Origin: Lophium mytilinum
Taxonomy: Eukaryota > Ascomycota > Dothideomycetes > Mytilinidiales > Mytilinidiaceae
Length of the DNA stretch: 64,000 nt
Assembly: GCA_010093605.1 (NCBI GenBank)
Contig: MU004184.1
Coordinates: forward strand, 188,179 to 252,178
Direction: 5' to 3'
Of the stretch, positions 21,990-32,815 are shown one piece after another (the stretch's first letter is position 1; the number at the start of each line of letters is the position of its first letter). The position numbers and the translations under genes were made by a program. The notes beneath the pieces were generated by a model. That model had not been told where the DNA came from. It saw nothing but the letters and a program-made list of their open reading frames with translations, and searched no databases.

Positions 21990-23010
21990 GAACACGAAGT
22001 GGCAGTACAGTTTGAAGCCGTCTGAGGTGGCCTAGGGAGCTTTTGGGCTTGCGAGAACAGTCGTTTTTACGCATTTGATGCTGTGTCAGAGAACCTCAAG
22101 CGGTGTCAAACGAGGTGTAGTTCATACTAGGAAGGGCGTGTACTAAATGTAGCAGTAGTTTCATAATAAAGTCATTCATTCGACGACGGCACACTACAAC
22201 GAGCCCTAGCTAGTCCCGTTTGAGACCGTCTGAGCTGGCCTAGTAAGCCTTTGCGCTTGCCAAAACTGTCAATTTCATGCATTTGATGCAGTGTCAGGGG
22301 ACCTTAAGCGGTGTCAGACAATTGTACTTCATACTACAATAGCCGTGTACTGAATGCATCGGAAGTTCTATGATACAATTAGTAATTCGCTGACGGCACG
22401 TCACCACGAGCCCCGGCTAGTCCCGTTTGACGCTGGTTGAGGCGGTCCACAGTGCTATTGGTCTTGCGGAAATATTCGTTTTCAAGCTTTTCATACAGCA
22501 TCAGGGGACCTCAAGCGGTACTAAACTAGTGTGCATCATAGTACGATAGGCGGGTGTTGAATGTACGGGAAATTATACAGCATAAGCAATAGTTTGCAGG
22601 TGAAACTTTGTATGACGAACCCTGGCTAGTCCTGTTTGACGCTGTCTGGGTTGGCCCAGAGAGTTATTGCGATTGACAAAGCCGTTCTTTATAAGGTTTT
22701 GGTACCAAATCAGAGGACCTTACGCGGCGCCAGGCAAGTATACCTCATCCCAGAGTCGGTTCATACTTAAGTATTGAATTTGAAGAACGCAATCATAACT
22801 TCATAAACTGCCACGTTTTATTCAAGCACACTTAATTAGCATTGTTTAATCCCGTTAAAGGTGGCCCAGAGAACTATTGGGTGTAGCCAAACTGACGTTT
22901 TCAAGCTTTTGATACCGTATCAGGCCATTTCATGCAGTGTTAAACAAGTCTGCATATCTCTTGAACAGGTGTGTATCAAAAGTCTCTAAGGTTTTGAAAT
23001 ATCGTCAATG
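21990..23010. repeat. Tandem array, five units of 207-210 bp
   Basis: CCTCAAGCGGTGTCAAAC-like cores begin at 22093, 22302, 22509, 22718 and 22928. The first four copies share a second phrase, YGAGCCCYRGCTAGTCCCGTTTGA-like (GAACCCTGGCTAGTCC before the fourth), and a third, GTCTGAGSTGGCC. The last unit is clearly the most diverged. Spacing hardly changes although many bases differ. No frame stays open, so this looks like a minisatellite-like or satellite-like array. Confidence 0.85.
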
Positions 23011-23127
23011 ATGTGTTGAATGCTACTTCTTGTTTTGACAGCCTCCCGCGCCGACCAGGGAAGAAATGGTTTACCCCTCAAGAACTCCGTCCTGTGTAGC
23101 CGTTGGCACATCGGCGTGCCGGGACTT

Positions 23128-23410
23128 GAAGTGCTTCAATGAGACATCACCTGGCCCCAGTTGAAAAGGCTTTGTCTTGTTGAGGCTCCCGAAATTGCGT
23201 TGCAGCTCCGCCAAGCAGTGGTGCACACGCGGACACACTTCCGGCAGCTTGTTTTAGAAATTAGAGTGCCACCATTTTTATGCCCACATTGACTCCTCCG
23301 CTTCTTGAAAATTTTTATGTCACCGGAGATGACAGCACAGTATAGGTCTCGGCTTCGAGGTCTTGAATTTTTACGATCTCCGCTCTCTGACCGTCCCAAT
23401 CAAAACAGCA
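23128..23410 (+). pseudogene. Possible F-box/leucine-rich fragment
   Basis: A plus-strand frame reads DITWPQLKRLCLVEAPEIA, then VHTRTHFRQLVLEIRVPPF, then a stop and FRLRGLEFL-like sequence. The spacing of Leu residues (LKRLCLVE...RQLVLEIRV) resembles the irregular leucine repeats in fungal F-box proteins. There is no F-box in sight and at least one stop, so at best it is a fragment. Confidence 0.25.
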
Positions 23411-24886
23411 GGACCGCAAGTCCAGTATCCACCACGACGGCCACATAGACGCGCGGAGACAACTCCAAAGACCACGTAAGTATCTTAATTACTCCGTCCC
23501 TAACGCGGCAGCATCTCCTCATCATCAGCAGTCTCCTCATCTGAGCCCACCGGGCCGCCCTTTCGATCCCCTGCGTACCGCGACTCGACCCTCCCAGCGC
23601 CAATACACCGCGACACTGGCTCTGATTTGCATAACCTGACGTCGCACCTGGTGTACGAGCTCTGGCATTGAGTACAGGCCAGCGTATAAGCGATATGCCG
23701 AACCCGTCCTCGCGCTCTTTGCTTGCTTCCCCAGCTTCAAGACCAATGCCCGCGGCACCACTCTATCGGCCAACGTGCACGGGGCGAGCTTCCTGGTGGC
23801 GGCTCTTCCACGCTTCCGGAGGACTGTGTATGTAAAAGCTAACAAGCAGTAGCCGCGTGCTGAATTTAACCTAGAGGCCAACCTTGAGCAACATAGACAC
23901 GAGAAGGAGGAGACGGTGCTGGTGATACGGCGGCATCCGGGGACGTTTGCTGCTTCAGATGCAATTTGGAGGCAGCAACATGGCTGCGGAGCGTGTGGCG
24001 GGGAGCGAGGCAGTGGTGTGAATGGTATTTTGAGTAAGTTTGGGCGAGAGCAGACGAGGCGTCGGCTCATTTGGTCCCACAAGGCAGAAGGATGTCCCTT
24101 CCATGTAACGCCGACGCGTATACTTTACCCCCTGGCGTATGGGTAGTAGGTGGGTAAAGCTTGAACAAAGGACGGCTTTGGGAACCTCGACTGATTATAG
24201 GTCGACTGGGATAGGAAGCTAACCTTCCAATACCATTTTGAAGCGCATATCATCTTCTGGAGAATTCAGGGATCTGGCTGAGGTGACTCGATATACAACT
24301 CTTCGAGGCGGAGTCATTTGGGGATTGACAATGTTCTTTCTTCAGTCCATTTTCTGGAAAGATTTCAAATGCAAGCCGCAGTCTATGTCCTCATGAATCT
24401 TCACAGCATTACAACATGGACTAGAGCGTGGAAGTGTATTCTATGAGAGCTTGACACTTTTAATTGTGGTGACCTCTATATAGCTGCAATTAATGGAAAC
24501 ATGGTGTAAGAGCACGAAAGGGGTACACTCGCCGAATGGAGCCTTGGTCCGTTGCCAGCCTGCTAAAGTTGCACGAGGCTGTTCATTTATACGAAGAAGT
24601 CACGAAAGCAATCTTAAAGGTCGCGTAACATAAATCACGAGTTACTAGGACGGGAGCTTGTAGTTTCAAGAGATAAAACTGTGGTAGTTTAGATTGACTA
24701 TGCGATGGCGCCGCCTTGGGTACCTAGATGGGACGTTAAGGGACTTAAGGGGAACATGGAGCTCATTCAGTCAACGCTCGGAGATCGACTTGGGTATTGA
24801 ACATCCCGCCTACCAGCCCCTCGGATTGCCTCAATAAAGAAGACATAATGCGTTTGCAGAGATACAATCAAACGCCTCCAGAAAAC
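23411..24886. other. No certain gene
   Basis: A minus-strand frame of 181 codons (23537-24082) and plus-strand pieces (PSFKTNARGTTLSANVHG near 23735) have coherent stretches but change frame and match no family I know. From 24150 to 24880 I see nothing. Confidence 0.35.
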
Positions 24887-25762
24887 CTACTCCTTCTTCT
24901 CCTCCCACTTCCTGATAGTCCCCAACAACGCCTCCTTCAGTGGGACCTCCTTCTCCAACTCACCATAAATCTCATGCCAAAGCGCCTTATCCTGGGCCGC
25001 TCGCCACTTCTTCCGCTCGTCGCTCATCCCCTTCTCTGCCCCCATATCTCTACGGATCTTGTCCTGCCGCTGCAACTCAACCAGAATACCTGTGATGTCA
25101 GTGAGACTGCGCGTAGCAATTCGCAGCTGATTCGTGACTTCTGCAAAGATAGTCCCAAGACGCTCTTTGTCAGATGGAGTCTTACCGTCTTCGTTGCGGA
25201 CGATGGACTTCAGCGCCGCGTTGGCCATCCGCAGCTCGCCGAGGTAGAGCTCGCGGATCTTGAGGACGTGGGGAAGAGGCGGGGGGTGGAGGACGCAGCG
25301 GATCGTGAAGCGCTCGATGGGGTTGGGGGTGCGCAGGAGAGCGCGCTGGGTCGCGTCGCTCAGGTCTTGGTAACGAGGCTCGAGCTTGTCGTAGCCAGAG
25401 ATGAGGTTGTTGCAGCTCTCGCGTAAGTTGATGTAGGTATGCATGTTGGGGTAGTCGGGGGTGCCATCGGCGTTGATGATCTTCGGCTGGCCTGGGAAGT
25501 CTTTGGGCTTGTCTTTGGTTGGATGGGACTGGGGACGTGGATGGGGTCGCTCAGGATGGGAATCTTCGCGAGCTTTAGGGCGATGAGAGGGGCGCCGGAA
25601 CTCACCCTTGCGCTCATGTTGCTCTCGGTGAGAATGGTCTCCACCTTTGCCCTTTTTGAATTTATGCTCTACGCCATCGATGATTTCTTCGATAGGGTAT
25701 TGTCGAGAGGCGCGCTCGTGGTCGCCCTTTTGGGAACCGTGCCGATGGGTGTTCAAAGGCAT
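24887..25762 (-). CDS. Hypothetical protein, 276 aa spliced (290 aa unspliced)
   Basis: The protein starts MPLNTHRHGSQKGDHERAS, has a basic, His/Lys/Arg/Pro-rich first 100 residues (disordered), then a folded-looking part (LRESCNNLISGYDKL, RALLRTPNPIERFTIRCVL, HVLKIRELYLGELRM) and a Lys/Glu-rich helical tail ending RKWEEKKE. A 45-bp segment at 25141-25185 starts GTAAGACT, holds a CTGAC branch-like site and ends TTTGCAG. It is in frame without a stop, so splicing is optional for the frame. Exons would be 25762-25186 and 25140-24887. I do not recognise the family. There is no signal peptide or membrane segment. Codon use is GC3-rich and the leader (ACACCGACACA before ATG) is typical. It is flanked by gene-poor DNA on both sides. 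Confidence 0.75.
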   Translation of the reverse strand: MPLNTHRHGSQKGDHERASRQYPIEEIIDGVEHKFKKGKGGDHSHREQHERKGEFRRPSHRPKAREDSHPERPHPRPQSHPTKDKPKDFPGQPKIINADGTPDYPNMHTYINLRESCNNLISGYDKLEPRYQDLSDATQRALLRTPNPIERFTIRCVLHPPPLPHVLKIRELYLGELRMANAALKSIVRNEDGKTPSDKERLGTIFAEVTNQLRIATRSLTDITGILVELQRQDKIRRDMGAEKGMSDERKKWRAAQDKALWHEIYGELEKEVPLKEALLGTIRKWEEKKE

Positions 25763-27240
25763 TGTGTCGGTGTCTAGACGAGCGTCGAAGGTGTGGTGTG
25801 TCTAGCCCTTTCCCGTGGAGTGTGGGTGTGTTCCGATCTTGTGCTGGTTGGAAAGCTTGAAATATCGATGCCGGCTAGAGGCTTTTGAATCCCCCAGTCT
25901 TTATCTGAGCAGCGCGTTGAGATACAATGTAGCGTCATAAAGTGAATCCCAAGTTCGTACCCTGACAATGTGAATGAATTTCAAATAAGATTCCATGATA
26001 AACATTGTAGATGTCTAATATGGGCAACGTCGACTATGAGAAGGAATGGAGATGTTATTTTGAATATCTTGAGCGTGTTCAGAGCTGAACTATTTCCATG
26101 CACTTTCCAGTGAACGAGACGAGGGAGAAGATGCGAGTTGCTAGTCGAGTTGAATGAAATATTGGAATAATGGAATATCAGCATCATGCTCTTTCTGTAC
26201 CTAATAAACGAAACAAGAATACATGTCAAGCTGGTCGACTCTTATATTTCATTCTCTACACACCAGGTAGCTCTTTAGGATAACTCACCGAAGGAGCCTG
26301 GATTTCTAGGAATCGCGAAAACAACCGGCACTGAGGCTGCATGGGTATGGGTCGCTTCCAGGGGATACTTTTATAGCTTTTCCTAGCCATCTAGGTCTCT
26401 TCCCTGTAAAGTGGTGGCTTGGAAATGCATCGTGCTGCGGTGCGGCATTATGAGGCGTGCATATATGCTGCCAGGACGGTTGGCTCGGTCAAGTATTTTT
26501 CTACATTGTTCTACTGGATCGGAGTGCTGTTCCAAGAGGCCTTTGACGCTTAGCACCCACATCTTGTCCGCCGTTTCACGTCCGGGTATCAATGTTCGTA
26601 TTATCCACAGCGTCTTCTGAAGATCGGACCTGTTTATTTAGAAATGGCCTATCTTCTTTTTTCGCTTGTCCGACTCCTTGTCTTCCTTGACCTGGGTCTT
26701 TTTGCTCCTCTGGCGTCCGACAGCTCTTCATAAACAGCCCTGGTATCTCTGACCTAAACCTCGCCGGCGTGGACCCGTTGTGCGGCCTTTTCATCCAGTA
26801 GAGCTCCCTGCTGGCGACGTGGGCTGCCCACTCCTCCTACAGCGTGGTGTTCTCCTAGACTCTTTCCAATTCCTCGGCGATGAGTTCAGCCAGGCTAGCC
26901 GGTCTCCTTCAAGGGCTCTGGGAGAACCGGGTGGGACGAGGCTAGATAGGAGCGGTTCCTAATGCTGACTCCGCATTCCCGGTCTGGCGGTTGCGATCTT
27001 TTGATTGCGGGCTAGGCCCTCTATATATAGCTTTGACATAGAGAAACGTACCTGACACGTATTCTACTTCGTCATCACCTATATATATATATGTGTAGGC
27101 TGGAAACGTGTGATGGAACTTCTACGTGTCCTATCCACTCTTTCTATGAGGCGTACGTAGCCTCTTGAAAGAACCTATATAAGCTCACGGAGTCTCTTCA
27201 ATATAACATCATGTTGAACTTCAATAACTCCGTTCTCTGC
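25763..27240. other. No certain gene
   Basis: Leader and promoter of the 24887-25762 gene, then AT-richer DNA. A minus-strand frame at 26383-26592 looks coherent (MWVLSVKGLLEQHSDPVEQ) but has no known relatives in my memory. TATA-like strings occur at about 27022 and a (TA)n tract at about 27082-27092. Confidence 0.35.
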
Positions 27241-27249
27241 CAGCAATCA

Positions 27250-27359
27250 CCTTTGAAGACCCAGACAGCAGGATGAAGATCAATCATGCGGATCAAGTAG
27301 CTCACTGTGGCGTAGGTGCCTTCGCCGAGCCTCTCGAGCTGCTTAAAGAGCTTGGATGC
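27250..27359 (-). pseudogene. Pho85-type CDK fragment, N-terminal glycine loop
   Basis: The minus strand reads FKQLERLGEGTYATV, then an intron-like stretch beginning GTGAGC, then VFKG. This is the start of Pho85-family cyclin-dependent kinases (FQQLEKLGEGTYATVFKG), with the ATP-binding glycine loop GEGTYA. The intron donor is normal, but the position where the acceptor AG should stand reads GG, so the piece could not be spliced as is. Further Pho85 parts lie at 31080-31372, 53604-53851 and 57424-57482. Pho85 kinases act in phosphate sensing, cell cycle and polarity. This piece alone has no activity. Confidence 0.65.
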
Positions 27360-30130
27360 TTGCGGCTGTCCATCGTGATCTGCTAGCCTCCGCCAAGAAT
27401 TCTGGCCTAGATGGACCAGTCGTTTCGCGAGTTCAGCGAGGGAGTGCCTGGGTGTGTCCAATGGAGCGTCCCTGGGACGGACGAGAGGCGTACTTGGGGT
27501 CCCGAAAAACAGCGCTGGCGGTGGTGAGATGGTTGGCGATGGCAAGTGATGGTGGGGGTGTGTTGGAGCGTGACGCCGGCGCCCTGCGGTATTTAGTCCT
27601 CTCTTTCGGGTCGTCCACTACGGCGATAGGGATATAGTGCCGCCGTGCAGGAGCCGTACCCAGCGGGATGCTTGAAAAGTGCTGGCTCCGCGGATGTGAT
27701 CCAGAAGCGATTCGCATGGTTCGCGAACCTTGGAGGATGGTTCTAAGCACGTCGTCACAGGCGTTTCTGACGGATAGGAACGAGGCATATGTCGACAATC
27801 CGCCCTTTAACATACTAGTGTCAATCGTGTGGCCCTTCTTTATGAGAAAAGAGTGGGAAGGCCAATAGCTGAGCGTAGCAACGGGTATCGCCCAGGGAGG
27901 GTCAACTTGTCGAAGTAGGCGTCACGCGTTTCGATTCTGCGCTGCGGGATGCATAGAAAGCCTGCTTGAAGAAGACAGAGGAGGACTTCGGCAATTTCGC
28001 GATCGGGGACCAAGGATCGTGGATCGGGCATGGAGGTTCACGCGACGCGCTTTCACGACCGCGAGAAGGTCGGGGAACCCTTCAAACCATTCACTGCAAG
28101 CACGCGTCTCCTCTCATTTTAGGGAGACGCATAGCTACTTGACGCTCTGTGAATGTGCCACCGCACCAAAGACTCTTCTTCAATCACCCGCGCAAGGCGA
28201 GCCGATCAATGGAAAGATTGTGTGCTCAAAGAGCGGGCCAGCAAAAATTACGCCAGTGAACCAGCCGAAGCCGACCCGATAGCGGACCCTCGCCACAGTG
28301 TGCAATGCAGGAGGTTCCACTAGGTGATCGGATCCATGAGCTCGATCACCCTGACAAGGTAGTGTGTGTGGAGGAGAAAGAGGTTCAGAGGGGAAGCGAG
28401 CTTATAAAGGTGGGCGAATGTCTGCCAAGACGCTAGCAGCTAGCGTATGGAATTTGGTGGATGGTGAACGCGGTTGCTGCCTGGCGTCTAGCGTCATGGG
28501 TGAGATGACTAAGGGAGAAAAATGCTCGGGATCGTGCTTGGGGACCACGTGTACAGCGTAACGAGTAGGAGAAAGCGTCACTGACGGGATGTTAGATGCT
28601 ATACCGTCATAGTAGAGGCCCTTGGAGAGTGGCATATCATTATTACAAGCAGCGGCAACTATCTTGAGCTATTGCTGAAGCCTGGCGTAATTCGTGGGTC
28701 ATGATGGCGCTTTGGAAAGCACAGCCAACGCTTGCTGAGCAACGAGTTCAAGCCTAGCACAGGGGCCCAAGCTCCGGGCTCTAGAGTAGACTAAGGCACG
28801 ATCTTATACATGACTGGCACATCCAAGCTTCATACGTTGTGGCACGGGAATCGGGACGTTTGACATTCAGTGACGGAGGGAATCCCGCAGGCAGCGAGGC
28901 CCAGCGCGGAAGTGTCAAGTTCGGGCCGGATAGTCACCAATCATCGCCACGTATACCTAGCCGAAGATGCCGTACAACCAAGAATCTTGTTAGAAAAGTT
29001 GCTATCCAACGTCACCATTCATTCTCGATTATTCATTCACTGCGGAAGACGAGGCCTACCCCTGCCATCCCACCTCGATCCTAAAAACTCCAGTTCGGGC
29101 GACCCCGCCACGTTTCAAAGAAAACCCCCCTCTTTCGACGGTTTGGGCTCATTCTTGGATTTTAGCTCTCAATACCGGGCCAGCTTCAAGACCTGCTATG
29201 AAATGGGGAGGCAATTGAGCTTTTGTTCTTTGCTCGCCATAACCTAGAAAGTGCTTCATAAAGGCCGCAGACATTAACGCGGAGCCTGAGCGAGTTTCCT
29301 AGGATGTCTTCCAGTGAGCATGAAAACATCCTCCGGCTAACCCGTTGGCTAGAGAACACCCCAAGCTCATCGAGATGGTCCTGTCGCTAGGTTGCATAGT
29401 TGACATGTTAAACTCGCCGGGAAGGTTCTGTAGGTGGTGTTAAGATGCTCCTTTGAAAGCTGTGACATGTATCGGCTAGACGTACAGAATGGAATCGAGG
29501 ATCATAGATTTCATTTTATTTATCAAGCACAAACTCATAGACGTTACTTAATCCCGATCTCCACTGGCCGACCTGTCCCGTGCTTTTAGTCAAATTGCTA
29601 TGCCCAGTCGCATTCATCGAGGACATCGCCTCAGATACTGTCAATGGCAGCGCCCAATGGCGAAGATACCCGGTGCTCTCAATCCGACCGCAATTGCAGG
29701 CAAGATCTACCCCGAGTCACCCATATGCCCCGCTAGGCCATCATCAATCTTACCAGCCCAAGGATCGAAAGTGTCCGAGGGTAGTGTCTCGTCAGCTGTC
29801 AGGTATCTTCTTCGAGCTCGGCCGCTTCCAACAATTCTGCATTGACAAAGCTCCAGGACCAAGTCTTCGTTAATCTCGTTGACTGGGAGGAGGATAACAT
29901 CTAGCGTGGGACTTTTGCGAACATCGTCAATAGGTCAAGCGAGAAAAGCCCGTAGGTTGTGCTGGACCACGGGCGCACTCACCAGTTCGCGCAGAAAGCC
30001 GAAAAATAAACTCGGTGGCTGTCTTTATTGGGTCCATTCCATCGCATCTCACTCCGGCAGAAGGCCATGACTTCATCTTTCTTTTAGTCACCACGTAGTT
30101 TGCTAGACCGCCTGCTCCGAGAGGATCACA
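27360..30130. other. No certain gene
   Basis: Coherent but unrecognised minus-strand frames occur at 27433-27813 and 27840-28031 (LLQAGFLCIPQRRIETRDAY). From 28050 to 29550 I see only short frames. Between 29580 and 30070 plus-strand frames overlap without motif (DQVFVNLVDWEEDN near 29862 is the best stretch). Confidence 0.3.
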
Positions 30131-30133
30131 CCA

Positions 30134-30211
30134 CTGCCGCGTGAAATCTTTCAGGTGATGCCATTTGACATCGTAAGGGAGGTTGCCGACGTAGACGCGG
30201 CGATTCTGTTG
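30134..30211 (-). pseudogene. Gbp2/Hrb1-like RRM fragment with RNP2
   Basis: The frame reads QQNRRVYVGNLPYDVKWHH, then LKDFTRQ. This is the first third of a Gbp2/Hrb1-like RRM (RRVYVGNLSYDVKWHHLKDFMRQ), with the RNP2 motif VYVGNL intact. After FTRQ the match stops. It complements the 60855-60948 piece, which carries the second half of the same kind of domain. It lies on the same strand as the Sub2 pieces just upstream. Confidence 0.7.
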
Positions 30212-30384
30212 TAAGGACTCCCGCGGAGACTGCATCATCTGCTTCTTGGCCTGCTTGTCAAGAAATTTCGCTCCTCTTCACGTGGTTTGGAATCCGCCGC
30301 TGCCCGCACTTGCTCAGGCCCTCCAGCTAGATCGTGAGGGCATGTTCGAGCTGCTTCGTATGCGATTCGACAACGAGCTGCCGG

Positions 30385-30475
30385 TGATACTATAGCCCTT
30401 GGTGCCGAAGCGACCAGCCCGTCTAACAAAAGTGCAGATACGAGTCAGAGTCGTTCGGGAGATCGTAGTACGCGG
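30385..30475 (-). pseudogene. Sub2/UAP56 DEAD-box fragment, motif VI (copy 2)
   Basis: The minus strand reads YYDLPNDSDSYLH, then after a frame change RRAGRFGTKGYSI. This is the helicase motif VI region of Sub2/UAP56 ([26 protein letters not shown]). Sub2 is the ATPase of the TREX mRNA-export complex and a splicing factor. It is a tandem copy of the piece at 30660-30862: the GTGCAGATACGA core lies at 30432 and 30820, 388 bp apart. Confidence 0.75.
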
Positions 30476-30659
30476 GGACCTTGGTGGCTCTGCGAAACGG
30501 CGGGCAACATGACTGGCACAGGCCCCCAAAACCTCCAGGAAACTTGTGCCCCGCCGCATGCCATCTTCCGATTTTGGAGCTGGAGCGTTTTGTCATACGC
30601 CATCATCGGCATTAGCGTTCAGGCCTTCTCGATGGGGTTGTCGCCGCCTAATTCTCTGA

Positions 30660-30862
30660 TGATTTCGTCAGCGTGATCGTCAATGTTCCAGGGGTCTGCT
30701 TACTCAAGAGACATAGCGAAGTGCTTCTTGATGGACTTCAGAACCTCCTCATCTTCGGCGGTAGCGAAGAATCAGATACAAAGATCCTTGGTGCTGAAGC
30801 GATCCGCACGTCCAACACGGTGCAGATACGACTCAGAGTCATTCGGCAAATCCTGGCCGATA
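30660..30862 (-). pseudogene. Sub2/UAP56 DEAD-box fragment, motif VI to C-terminus (copy 1)
   Basis: One frame reads [26 protein letters not shown], a stop, then EDEEVLKSIKKHFAMSLE. It matches the end of Sub2/UAP56, including motif VI (HRVGRAGRFGTKG), which is changed here at several conserved positions, and the C-terminal helix. In-frame stops show it is dead, but the frame itself is kept over about 65 codons. On this strand it lies downstream of a Pho85 piece and upstream of a second Sub2 copy and an RRM piece. Confidence 0.78.
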
Positions 30863-31079
30863 GCATAGCGAGCAGTGTGCTAGCGATTCTTTCTTGCCGC
30901 TGCGAGTGCGAGGAATGGTCGTATGCGCGACAGCGGAGAAGATGTCGAGCGGGCGCTGCTGAGTGGGAGTGAACACCAGCGGACAAGCTCCTCCGCCTGC
31001 CCTTTTTCGTGCACGCAGATCTGGCGTGAAAACGGAAAAGCTATACACGGCAGAGAGGTCCCAACCACGCCCCAGCGTT

Positions 31080-31372
31080 ATTTCATCAGGGGCTGGACGT
31101 GCGGTAGGCGGGTCGAGTTGGCTACGGTCGCTTCTGGAGTCTGTATACTTCAGATCCTTGTCCACGTACTTGAAGACAAGCATCCACTTGTTCTCGGTGT
31201 GGGTGATATCGTGCAGTGAGACGATGTTCACGTGTTTGAGTTCCTTCATCAGCAAGGTCTCGCGGATGGCCGTGGACGGGGTGCCATCTTCAGAGTCCAA
31301 GCGATTCTCCTTGTGAGCGACGAACTCGCCGGTCTAGCGTTTGCGACCTTTGGCGACCTGGGATTCAGGGAG
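31080..31372 (-). pseudogene. Pho85-type CDK fragment, beta3 to hinge region
   Basis: The frame reads KGRKR, a stop, [42 protein letters not shown] and [11 protein letters not shown]. This matches Pho85-type CDKs ([75 protein letters not shown]). The catalytic lysine position (VALKE) is HKE and so keeps K. The PSTAIRE helix is exact. After [13 protein letters not shown] the match ends in low-quality frames. No catalytic loop follows here; one lies at 57.4 kb. Confidence 0.82.
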
Positions 31373-31429
31373 TATCTGCCGCAGAGCTCATGACCATGTC
31401 ATGCTTTTCAGGCATTTTTTTTTCTTCAG

Positions 31430-32200
31430 ACGGTTCAGAATCTGTTGCCGTCCGCCCTTGCTCAGACCCTCTGCATAGCACTGCTTGAAGTCCCTCAGCG
31501 TATTCTTTCCACAAATTCTGAGCCTAGTTTCGCCCGTCCAGCTTCCGCGTCTTACTCACCGGCTCTGCATCCTCGTCCGGCTCCAGATCCTCGCTCTTCA
31601 GCTGCTCCAAGCTAGCTCGCTTCTCCTTGGCGTGCTCGAGATAATCGAAGGCAACAGCACCATCTTGAGAAGAACCGACGCTGCCGGGTGGGTATAGCTT
31701 GTCCCAAGCCTCCTTCGGCAACTAGACCAGCGCTTCCATCTGGCTCTCCGGGAGCATTCCAACCACCCTAAACTCGAGGTCGTCCTTCATGTTCGTTGCT
31801 ATGGCGCGTCCGAGCTGTATCCCGTGCGACTCGGCAACGGCTTGCCAGTGTGCCTACCATGCTGTGGTGTCCATCTTCGCGAGTTCAGGCCCTGGAAATA
31901 GCCGCCCCTTGGAGTTCGTCACGGTTTTGGACGTCCCGTTCTCCCTCGCCTCTGGAGGCGTCCAGATTTCTTGTTCGAGTCCGCCATACGGATTGGGCTG
32001 TCCTGCCCTTCCGTAGGCTTTCCATTCGTGTGACTGGCCCGTCTCAAGACACGGGAACAAGGAGTCTAACATCTGTGCGAGTGTTTGTGGAGTCGGTAGG
32101 TGAGGTGTAGGCTTCCGCGACGGTTTCGCGCATGGCTCGGTCGGCTGGTTTCGGACGGTCGTGGGCTTGAAGGGGCCGAGATGATATCGTTGCTGCAAAT
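31430..32200 (-). pseudogene. Remnant of an unrecognised host gene
   Basis: A single minus-strand frame runs from about 32198 to about 31524 with two in-frame TAG stops: TLAQMLDSLFPCLETGQSH, EIWTPPEARENG, GRLFPGPELAKMDTTAW, stop, AHWQAVAESHGIQLGRAI, LEFRVVGMLPESQME, stop, LPKEAWDKLYPPG, DYLEHAKEKRASLEQLK. A GTGAGTAAG donor-like site follows at about 31559. A later frame reads TLRDFKQCYAEGLSKGGRQ, then a poly-Lys run from an A tract. The sequence is clearly protein-like over about 250 codons, but I do not know the family. A Pho85 fragment lies just downstream on the same strand. Confidence 0.5.
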
Positions 32201-32815
32201 TGGAACGAGGCGAAGTCGAGGAGAAGGATCGGGGCGACGGGTACGCTGACTGGGTAAATTGCGTGCGGGACGGCGGCAGTGGCGAAGGCCGGGGTTGTGA
32301 CCACGCGTCCAGTGTGTGAGTGGTCAGGTGAAGAGGGACTTCACTTGCAAGGCGGGAAATGAGGCGAAGGTGTTGTTCGCTACGTTGGTCTTGGCCGCAA
32401 GGTAGAAAAAGGTGAATAGGGAAAGAGGGCTTAGCGTACTCGAAATTCCCTCGGATTTCTCATTTATTGCTCTAAGTTCTAGGACTACTAAAACAACGCT
32501 TCACTTTGCAATAGGAAGTGAAGAGGTAAGGAGTTGTAATGACTAAGCCGCTGATTTTGCTATTACGCTCTGGTGTGGGATCGTATTTGTTGCTGGGACA
32601 GACAAAAGAATGCTTGATATGTACTAGATTCCCCGCAGCGATGATGTCAAGACTTTCTATTATCTATCCAAGAGATGCGTGGGCGTTTCTGATGGGATCT
32701 ATAGAAACTGCCATATGCAACATCTAAAGCTCTTACTTATAATTACTTGTAAATGTTTGCTCTTAGCCTACCCAAAATATAATTCTAATATCATCAGCAT
32801 CTGCATGGACCTTTC
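32201..32815. other. No gene seen
   Basis: The first 100 bases may be the 5' part of the remnant ending at 32200. I see nothing else. Confidence 0.4.
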
